From Carallia brachiata (Eukaryota > Streptophyta > Magnoliopsida > Malpighiales > Rhizophoraceae): a stretch of 64,000 bases of DNA. The stretch is taken from the NCBI GenBank assembly GCA_021464245.1, contig JADCRB010000031.1, positions 392,762-456,761 of the forward strand, written 5' to 3'. The translations under genes were made by a program, and so were the position numbers. Under the pieces are notes generated by a model. That model was not told the origin of the DNA, ran no database searches, and worked only from the letters and a program-made list of their open reading frames with translations. This document shows, piece by piece, positions 57,151 through 64,000 of the stretch (its first letter is position 1; each line of letters opens with the position of its first letter).

Positions 57151-59618
57151 AACAACTTCATGAACTTGACATCACTGAAGATGTTCGCCATAAACTACAA
57201 TCCTTACTTCTTGACATTTCAGGATCTGATGAAGTTTCACCAAATCATTCCCCTAAAATTAATGAACTTACAGACACTAGTAGTAAGACTAGTTCTGATT
57301 CTGATCTTGATTCCCATAAACAAGTTAATGTTCTTACAAAAGACCAAGAGTTCATTCTCCAGGTCATCAAGAGCATTGACAATCCTGAAATTCAGAAGCA
57401 GTATTTATTACAACTTCAACAATCGTTAGAAACCCCTCTTGCAACTACGGTTACTGCTTTGAATTCTAAAACTCATCCTTATGATTTAACTACTATTTTG
57501 AACAAAGCTAGACATTCTAAATCTTCTGATCTCTCTTTATCTCAATTACAATCTGAGATCAAGACTATTAAACATGATTTAAAACTTTTAAAACAAAAGC
57601 AAGCAGACGATTCTATCACTTTGCAAATGCTTTTACAAAAAACAATTGTTGTTTCTGATAATGAACAAGAAGCAGATGTTCACATTGCAGATGACAACAA
57701 TGATTTTTTAAACGTTCTACGGGAAATTACCTCCAAAAAATATTTAATTAAAATTAAAATCGTTTTTTCAAATGATTTTTGTTTAGAAACTATTGCTCTG
57801 TTTGACACAGGCGCAGACCTGAATTGTATCAAAGAGAGTATAGTTCCTAAACATTTACATCAATATACCTCTGAGAAACTTTCAACTGCTAATGCTTCTA
57901 GATTAACAATCAACGGTAAGGTTGATGCTTACGTTATTAATCAAGGTGTTAGTATTTTAACTTCATTTTTATTGGTAAAGGATATCCATCACACTGTGAT
58001 TTTAGGTACTCCTTTTATCAATATGATAACTCCTTACGAGGTAGATTATCATGGTATTTGTTTTCAAAATACTAAAACCTCTCAGAGACATAAACTTGTT
58101 TTCATTGAAAAACCTAAAACCAAGAATCTTCATTTAATAAAAGCTCATAGCATTTATTACAATGAGATTAATAATTTGATTATAACTAAGAAAACAGACC
58201 TTTCTGTTCTTAAAACTACTGTGACCCTAAAACAAGTTGAACATCAACTTGCCTCTGATTTTGTCAAAAAGAAAATTTCTGCTTTACAAAATCAATTTGA
58301 AAACCAATTGTGTTTTGATTTACCTTCAGCCTTTTGGGACAGAAAACAACATGTGGTTGACCTACCATATGAAAAGGATTTTGATGAACGTCAAATTCCT
58401 ACCAAAGCTAGACCAGTTCAGATGAATGCTGAACTTCTTAACCACTGTAAACAAGAGATATCTGATTTGCTTAGTAAGAAGCTCATCAGACCTTCTCGTT
58501 CTCCATGGTCATGTGCTGCATTTTATGTCAATAAACATTCAGAAATTGAGCGTGGTGTTCCCCGTCTTGTCATTAATTATAAACCATTAAACACTGCATT
58601 AAAATGGATTCGTAGCCCAATCCCCAATAAAAAAGATTTGTTAAATAAGTCGCATTCTGCATTTATATTTTCCAAATTTGATTTAAAATCTGGTTTCTGG
58701 CAAATTCAAATAGCCTCAAAGGACCGTTATAAAACCGCCTTTACTGTTCCATTTGGACAGTATGAATGGAATGTCATGCCGTTTGGTTTGAAGAATGCAC
58801 CAAGCGAATTTCAGCGTATCATGAATGATATTTTTGCTGCATATTCATCATTCATCATTGTTTACATTGATGACATATTGGTATATTCTCATTCTATTTC
58901 TGAGCATTTCAAACATTTAAAAACATTCTTTTTTGTCACTAAGAAGAATGACCTTGTCATTTCTAAACCAAAAATGTCTCTCTTTCAGACGAATATCCGT
59001 TTCCTTGGCCATCATATCTGTCAAGGAACCATCACTCCTATTCAGCGATCCTTATCTTTTGTTGATAAGTTTCCAGATCAAATTCTTGATAAAACTCAGT
59101 TGCAGAGATTCCTTGGAAGTCTTAATTATATTCTTGACTTCTATCCTAATCTTAGTCAACTTTGTAAACCTCTCCATCAGAGACTTCAGAAGAATCCTCC
59201 TTCCTGGGCAGATGAACACACTTCAACTGTCCAAAAAATTAAACAATTAGTCAAGGAAATTCCTTGCCTATCTCTTCCTGATCCCCTTGCCCCCAAGATA
59301 GTTGAGACTGATGCTTCTGATCTTGGATACGGTGAAATTTTAAAACAGCTTTCTAATGGACAGGATTACATCATACAATATACTTCTGGCCACTGGAAAG
59401 GTGCTCAAACCAATTACTTTACTATACAAAAAGAAATTCTAAGTATTGTAAAATGCATTTCTAAATTTCAAGCTGATTTACTCAATCAAAAGTTTTTACT
59501 TCGTATTGATTGTAAATCTGCCAAAGAAATTTTGCAAAAAGATGTTAAAAATGCTGCTTCTAAACAAATATTTGCTAGATGGCAGGCTATACTTAGTATA
59601 TTTGATTTTGATATTTAA
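57108..59618 (+). CDS. Viral protease, reverse transcriptase and RNase H
   Basis: This frame is open for 836 codons between stops. Counting from the TTG at 57459, the retroviral-type protease motif is DTGA at 116-119, the RT active site is YIDD at 469-472, and the RNase H begins with DAS at 618-620. The enzyme copies pregenomic RNA into DNA. The frame joins the zinc knuckle region upstream across a shift at 57107, so it lacks its own ATG, as expected for part of a polyprotein. It stops at a TAA (59616) just inside the conserved end of RNase H; the following codons still read family sequence (LPDFLTREF), so this TAA is a nonsense change. It is by far the best-kept viral frame. Ty3 retrotransposon RTs are similar, but the linked genes exclude that. 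Confidence 0.92.
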   Translation, partial: CHKTGHVARFCKFNKQLHELDITEDVRHKLQSLLLDISGSDEVSPNHSPKINELTDTSSKTSSDSDLDSHKQVNVLTKDQEFILQVIKSIDNPEIQKQYLLQLQQSLETPLATTVTALNSKTHPYDLTTILNKARHSKSSDLSLSQLQSEIKTIKHDLKLLKQKQADDSITLQMLLQKTIVVSDNEQEADVHIADDNNDFLNVLREITSKKYLIKIKIVFSNDFCLETIALFDTGADLNCIKESIVPKHLHQYTSEKLSTANASRLTINGKVDAYVINQGVSILTSFLLVKDIHHTVILGTPFINMITPYEVDYHGICFQNTKTSQRHKLVFIEKPKTKNLHLIKAHSIYYNEINNLIITKKTDLSVLKTTVTLKQVEHQLASDFVKKKISALQNQFENQLCFDLPSAFWDRKQHVVDLPYEKDFDERQIPTKARPVQMNAELLNHCKQEISDLLSKKLIRPSRSPWSCAAFYVNKHSEIERGVPRLVINYKPLNTALKWIRSPIPNKKDLLNKSHSAFIFSKFDLKSGFWQIQIASKDRYKTAFTVPFGQYEWNVMPFGLKNAPSEFQRIMNDIFAAYSSFIIVYIDDILVYSHSISEHFKHLKTFFFVTKKNDLVISKPKMSLFQTNIRFLGHHICQGTITPIQRSLSFVDKFPDQILDKTQLQRFLGSLNYILDFYPNLSQLCKPLHQRLQKNPPSWADEHTSTVQKIKQLVKEIPCLSLPDPLAPKIVETDASDLGYGEILKQLSNGQDYIIQYTSGHWKGAQTNYFTIQKEILSIVKCISKFQADLLNQKFLLRIDCKSAKEILQKDVKNAASKQIFARWQAILSIFDFDI

Positions 59619-59691
59619 TATATTAAGGGAGAAAACAATTCCTTGCCTGATTTTCTAACCCGAGAATTCCTTCAACACAGGCCCTCTCCAT

Positions 59692-60212
59692 CATGCCACC
59701 TAAAAAATCCAAATCCAAAACAGTTGACAAAGGTAAAGCACAAGTTTCAGATGAAACAGTGCAAAGCCCCTCTCCTAAAAAAGCCTCGGCTCCCACTAAA
59801 CTAATGGCTGCTGCCATTAAAGCCATTAAAACCCCTTTGGACCAAAATCCCAGAAACCATTAAAAAATCTTGGGCTGATGTGATCCAAGAAGAAGAGGAT
59901 AAACAATTGGAAGCCACTATTTCCAAAGAGCTAACAGTTCAAGAATGGACTACTAAATTAGCTCAAAGCCCGGAAATTCTTCAGGCCCTCCAAAATCTCA
60001 CTAAACAACCCCAACCTGTTGCAGCAAAACCCTCAGGTATGGTTTCTAAACCCGCTTTAAAACAAAAAGAGATTGTCTCAACTTCCTCTCAGGAGAAATC
60101 TCAAAATGAATTTCTAAAACCTTTATCTTCGGATAAATGGACTGATTTTCATCCAAAAGAATTTCATCAAAATCTCTTTCTGGTTGAAGATTCTTATATT
60201 CCTACTAAACCT
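59692..60212 (+). pseudogene. Viral last ORF, N-terminal part
   Basis: An ATG at 59692 overlaps the end of the polymerase reading region and opens a lysine-rich start (MPPKKSKSK). The frame breaks near 59840 and continues in another frame through a region with FHPKEFHQNLFLVEDSYIP to the joint at about 60206-60212. Petuvirus-like elements of plants carry a comparable ORF after the polymerase; its function is unknown to me. The C-terminal part appears on the minus strand at 63346-64000. Confidence 0.7.
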
Positions 60213-60293
60213 GGCTCTGATACCACTAATAGCCCTAGGATCTGAGAAGGAGTAGACCAGAACAAATAACAATGAAAGAGAATAAACAGAAAA
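60207..60293 (-). repeat. Extra leader copy ending at the primer site
   Basis: The 81 bases 60213-60293 are identical, as far as I can compare, to 62687-62767. On the minus strand the copy runs from leader sequence into TGGTATCAGAGCC. Here the match to the initiator-tRNA-Met 3' end extends to 19 bases (60207-60225), while the genomic site at 62687-62699 matches only 13. The copy sits exactly between the two inverted viral segments. Confidence 0.85.
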
Positions 60294-60295
60294 AA

Positions 60296-61813
60296 CAGAG
60301 GTGTTTTGGGATCTATAGGCATTAGCAGCCATAGTCATTTGGTGTAAAATGCCCATAATGTTATATTCTGTCATTCCGTCTATGTTCCATTCATAGATAG
60401 AATTGGCACTGTACTTGGTTTGGGTGTTTAACTGTTTAGATTGGTCATCAATATCTGGAGCCCTAGACATAGGAATAGTACAAGGAGTCCAAATGAGTTT
60501 ATTAAGCTGGTTTGGTTTTATATCTGATGGAGATACAGAAGATGTTTCAAGTTCGTCCAAAACTTGAATGGTTTTAGAAGACGTAGTTGGAAGACTAAGT
60601 CTGATAGGGGTATCTAAGACAACTCGAGAGTTAGAGGATTTTGCTGATCCTAAAGACTGAAGTTGTTGTTTAATAGATTCTAGAAAACTGGTTTTATCTT
60701 TTTGAAATTGTTGTTTACTGGAGGAAGAAACTTCAAAAGGTTTAAAAACAGGGTTTTTATTATTCTGAACTGTTGAAAAATCAGTTTTAGGAGTTGAAAT
60801 TTATTTCTCAATTCTGGTTAACTGATTACCAATAGTGTATAGATTAACATTCGAAAAATTATTCTGTTCAATCAAACTCTTTAGATTCTTATCTTCAGAG
60901 TTTGTGGGGATTTTATATGGTGAAGCTTCAATGGAAACTTCTCCTTGTTTAAAAGAACATTTTCGTGGAGGAGGGTGTTCAGACTGGATCTGTTTTCCCT
61001 CAACTTCCCAGACTGGAAGTGTTGTTTGTTTAGAGATGGGATTTATAGTTTTAAAAAATGGATTTTTTGGTTTTTTCAAAATATCAGACGGCCATACAAA
61101 ATATGGAAATTCGGTTTTCCAAGTTTCGGAAGTGGATGTATGATATTCAAACCAATCAAAGAATGGAATATGAATTTTATGTTCTTCAAGAAATGCATAA
61201 AATGCCTTTTGCAAATCAGGAAGAATATGTTTAAATTGATAGAAAAACCATTCTCTCATGGGTTTATTATTGTCAGAATAAAAATCCTTTCGCAAAAAGG
61301 TTTTATCCAAAACAAATTTTTTTTCAAGAACGTTCAAAACATTTTCTGTGACAGCAGAATATGTTGAAGAGGTTGGTTGAGAAGGAGGACTATCCTGGAC
61401 AACCGGTTCTACTGGTTTAGATGGTTCACCATGTTCATAAACAGAGTGAGGAATATTAGAAGAATAATTAGCATGTTTAAAACGAGGGTTAGGCAAATCT
61501 GATGTAGAATGCCTAGGTTTAGTAACAGGAATGTTAATAACAGATGGAATCTGAGAAACATTTCCTATGTTTATTGTAGAGAAAGAATCATCAGAAAACC
61601 TAGAACTAACAGATCTAGGGATTCTATCAAATTTTAAAGTGACTTTGCCATCACTAAATTGTTTAATCTGGACTAAGTCCGGGTTTATATCAGGATGAGG
61701 TAATTCTGCCGGTGGGGCAGCTCCTTGGAGAGTCCATTCCGTTGGAAAGGTGATATCTTTCCATTGAATGGGTTTAGGAATCTGTACATTAGACCTTGTG
61801 AGATCTATTTGTA
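60296..61813 (-). pseudogene. Viral coat region, N-terminal half and linker
   Basis: On the minus strand the polyprotein continues from the movement protein through a proline/serine-rich linker (motif IQWKDITFP near its start) and an aromatic-rich block (FYSDNNKPMREWFF). It ends with the coat-domain opening YEWNIDGMTEYNI near 60400. A TAA at 60801-60803 interrupts the frame. The family sequence stops at about 60300, exactly where the + segment at 56324 resumes. This is the upstream half of the same gene. Confidence 0.8.
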
Positions 61814-62489
61814 TCAGAAGTGTTTCACTTTAACAGACTTTTGCAGATGTTTAATGGGGGTGAATGCAGATGCTAAAAGTCTATAATGAATGCGAAACAT
61901 TAATGCAACTGGAATGGAACCAGGAAGCATATGATAATTATGAGTTTTAATTTGTAAAACTGCAGCTTTCAAGATATTTTTATCATTAAGAGAAATAGCC
62001 ATGTCAGGATAACAATCAAAAGAGATTGGTCCTGTGTTTAAAATGGATTCAACTGTTCCTAGAAGAGAGGCTTGGAACTGAGTGTGTCTAGCATCTCTAA
62101 GAACTGCGAGAATAGATGTGTCTAATCCTTCACGAGTGAGGGGTCTAAAAGCAACTTGAATAAGTCCAATATGAATATATTCAAATCCCTTGGTTTTATG
62201 TTGTTTTAAAGATTCAGGGGTCAAAAGCTGAATTTCTTTTAGAGAATCTGAAAGAGGAATGTCTCTCTGTTCAGTTTTAATGTGAAGATCGGTTTTAAAT
62301 GGAAGTTTAGCAAAGATAGATTTAGATATGATATATTTGACTTGGTTTTACTCGTGGAATTTCCCAATTATCAATTTGTTTAAAATTTTCATATGTCATT
62401 TCTTCTCGATTTACTACTCTACGGATCTCAGAGGAATCTGAGGCAGAAGAGTTTGAGAAAGAAGTGGATCTACAGAAATTTGGATCCAT
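61814..62489 (-). pseudogene. Viral movement protein, frameshifted
   Basis: The ATG at 62489 is the first after the primer site. The product belongs to the 30K movement-protein superfamily of Caulimoviridae, which widens plasmodesmata for cell-to-cell spread. Visible family blocks are GFEYIHIGLIQV, PLTREG, LRDAR and the D-motif region SFDCYPDMAISLND. Frameshifts near 62324 (after 55 codons) and near 61815 break it. It reads on into the coat linker, so movement protein and coat belong to one polyprotein, the petuvirus arrangement. Confidence 0.85.
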
Positions 62490-62686
62490 GTTTAAAAATA
62501 ATAAGGATATTGTTTATGATAGACTACTCCGGTTATACCCTGCAGCACACAGACTGATTGCCCTGTACGTCGGGACTTACTGCTGCTTACCTCTGCACTG
62601 GGTTCAATTGGAATCTAGTCTGACTCACAACCAATTTCCAAACTATTTAAAACAGAATAAATTTCTACAGATCTACAACCTTCTTA

Positions 62687-62699
62687 GGCTCTGATACCA
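62687..62699 (-). promoter_or_regulatory. Viral primer-binding site
   Basis: TGGTATCAGAGCC on the minus strand, complementary to the 3' end of initiator tRNA-Met. It lies 198 bases before the movement-protein ATG, as in caulimovirids, and marks where minus-strand DNA synthesis begins. Confidence 0.9.
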
Positions 62700-63170
62700 C
62701 TAATAGCCCTAGGATCTGAGAAGGAGTAGACCAGAACAAATAACAATGAAAGAGAATAAACAGAAAATTAAACGAATGATCTAAAGTACTGACGTTGTTT
62801 CACCCGAACTAGATCCTCGTTCTTAATGACTACGCATTAAGACTCTCAGAATCCTTATGGTTCTAGTTTCCAGCCTATATACTTAGATCAAAACAGTAAT
62901 ATAGACAGGAAATATAAACAGTAAATAAGAACATAAAACATAAACAGAAAATAAGAACAGCATCCAACTCGGGAGGCAAGCCTACCACATCTGGTGCTTA
63001 GATATATAAAAGAAAATAAACAAAACAAAATTTATTTATTACATAAAGGGAGGATATGCAAAGGTTCAGAAAGGACCTTTACAAGGAGAGGAGCCTTTCA
63101 GGAGAAACTTGGAAGAGGTTTAGAGAGAAGGGGGGAAGGGAAGAGGAGAGAGAGGAAGAGCCATCCAAAT
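62700..63170 (-). other. Viral pregenomic leader region
   Basis: This non-coding stretch lies between the inferred transcription start (about 30 bases after the TATA box) and the primer site. It includes the poly(A) signal and pyrimidine-rich sequence. No long ORF is present on the minus strand. Confidence 0.6.
63031..63040 (-). terminator. Viral polyadenylation signal
   Basis: AATAAATAAA on the minus strand, about 160 bases after the TATA box. In caulimovirids the signal sits just after the RNA start, so that the transcript is terminally redundant and the signal is used only on the second pass. Confidence 0.7.
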
Positions 63171-63198
63171 TCTGCTTACAAATGAGGCAGAAGCCTGG

Positions 63199-63205
63199 TT
63201 TTATA
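63199..63205 (-). promoter_or_regulatory. Viral TATA box
   Basis: CTATAAAAC on the minus strand, between the end of the last ORF and the leader, in the position of the single pregenomic promoter of caulimovirids. Confidence 0.8.
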
Positions 63206-63237
63206 GGGGAATGGGATACTGTTTAAGTGCTGTCGCA

Positions 63238-63333
63238 GGACCGGTGGCTTTTTTGCAATTTTTATGAACAGTGTTTACTGTTCATTGACCGGTGGCTTTT
63301 TTGTAATTTGTGCAAACAGTAAATAAACGGTGT
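63238..63333 (-). repeat. Tandem repeat upstream of the viral TATA box
   Basis: Two copies of about 48 bp follow each other (from 63238 and from 63286). Each has ACCGGTGGCTTTTTTG (on the + strand) followed by a copy of AA-CAGT and a GTTTAC word. They lie about 35-130 bases upstream of the TATA box, where an enhancer would sit. Confidence 0.75.
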
Positions 63334-63345
63334 TTACACAGGGGA

Positions 63346-64000
63346 TCAAAACGTTTGCATTTCAAAAGGATCCTGGGCATACCCAGGTGGTAGAGCGTCT
63401 TCTTCTTCTTCACTGGAGTCTTCTGAGTCTTTGGCCAGATCAACGACCTTTTCAATTGACTTTTTGGAGGAGGAAGTAGGTGTCAAAGCTTGAGACATTT
63501 CTTCCATGATAGCAAGATATTCGTCTCTGGTTTTAGCAGTGGAGAGTTTAAACTGCCAATGAGTCTTCTCGGCCAAAAATGCAGCCTGTTCTTTGTTCAT
63601 GGCTGGTAACTGGGGATAAGTTGTCTCCTTGGATTTTAGATAGTCTGCATGGTGTTTAAGAAGCCATTTTTCAACAACTTGAGGTTTAACATTGGATGGA
63701 ATATCATATTTATTCGGATAGAGAAGGTTCTGGCAACCATGGTGCCTACTTTATGAGAAACAAACTTGTATTCCCATTTGAGAACCCAGGGTATAAAGAA
63801 ATTGATACAGAAAGAGAAAATGCGAGGAAATTTCTGTTCCTGTTCAGGGGTTTTATAAAGTTGGTCAAAAAGTTTATACGAGGGAAGAAGTTCAGTAGGA
63901 AGAATGAACTTCGTACAGCCAAAATAATCCCACCATTGGAGAAACCAATTTGGAATTAATTGGGGTTCAAAGGTTTTGTCAAAATAAATGAGCCAAGTAT
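63346..64000 (-). pseudogene. Viral last ORF, C-terminal part
   Basis: The minus strand reads an aromatic-rich block (WFLQWWDYFG near the window edge, then FSFCINFFIPWV), shifts frame near 63725, and ends in an acidic serine/glutamate tail with a stop at 63346-63348. The block resembles the C-terminal ORF of petuvirus-like elements in plant genomes. The part joining it to 59692-60212 is outside the window or lost. It lies directly upstream of the promoter, as expected for the last gene of the circle. Confidence 0.65.

Larger units (their letters stand above)
56324..64000. mobile_element. Endogenous petuvirus-like pararetrovirus, rearranged
   Basis: The genes are those of Caulimoviridae with the petuvirus order: movement protein, coat region, zinc knuckle, aspartic protease, RT, RNase H, then a last ORF. 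A 30K-type movement protein, an initiator-tRNA-Met primer site, a TATA promoter and a poly(A) signal are all present; no integrase and no LTR occur. The copy is in two opposing segments: 56324 to about 60212 (+) and 60213-64000 (-). The coat region is cut at the same place in both. No target duplication is expected, because these viruses lack integrase. The right end is outside the window. The seen length, about 7.7 kb, is close to one petuvirus genome (7-8 kb). Confidence 0.9.

Noticed and set aside
57108..59618. A Ty3/gypsy LTR retrotransposon
   Set aside because: The RT is similar, but there are no flanking LTRs and no integrase, and a 30K movement protein, a pregenomic promoter and the coat family are linked to it.
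63696..63959. An 87-codon plus-strand ORF near the right edge
   Set aside because: It is antisense to the viral last ORF, which has family similarity on the minus strand.

Overview
The window is nuclear DNA of a flowering plant, most likely a eudicot. The genes carry many short introns with GT-AG borders, the intergenic DNA is AT-rich, and all protein-coding genes match known plant families. It holds five plant genes, one decayed plant gene, several small transposons and, at the right end, an endogenous pararetrovirus (Caulimoviridae, petuvirus-like) that runs off the window. I had no database access, so orthology calls rest on remembered family sequences.

Layout. 1-2263: no gene recognised, but a 912-bp hAT-type non-autonomous element with 8-bp target duplications. 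2264-4118 (-): secreted or membrane C2H2 zinc-finger protein, 8 exons. 5758-14093 (+): kelch protein of the KLHDC4 type, 20 exons, with three apparent coding indels. 14164-14665: Mutator-like MITE. 15422-15921: 5'-truncated LINE tail with a MITE nested in it. 15957-16681 (+): broken remnant of the purine permease AZG2, which is next to the kelch gene in Arabidopsis too. 19755-21591 (+): RING E3 ligase of the AIRP2 family, 5 exons. 23953-25495 (-): GDSL esterase/lipase, 2 exons. 30044-54810 (+): callose synthase 10 (GSL8) in 51 exons, with two TRIM retroelements and an LTR remnant in its introns and about ten apparent coding indels.

56324-64000: the virus is present as two head-to-head segments. 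The + segment carries the C-terminal half of the coat region, zinc knuckle, protease, reverse transcriptase/RNase H and the start of a last ORF. The - segment carries the end of that last ORF, the promoter, leader, primer-binding site, movement protein and N-terminal half of the coat region. The coat region is cut at the same codon in both, and an 81-bp second copy of the leader ending at the primer-binding site lies at the joint. Most viral genes have frameshifts or stops; the protease/RT/RNase H frame is nearly intact. There are no LTRs and no integrase in the part seen.

The plant genes do not form a pathway. They are unrelated neighbours acting in secretion (zinc-finger and GDSL proteins), ubiquitination (RING), an unknown nuclear or ribosome-linked role (kelch) and cell-plate callose synthesis (CALS10).
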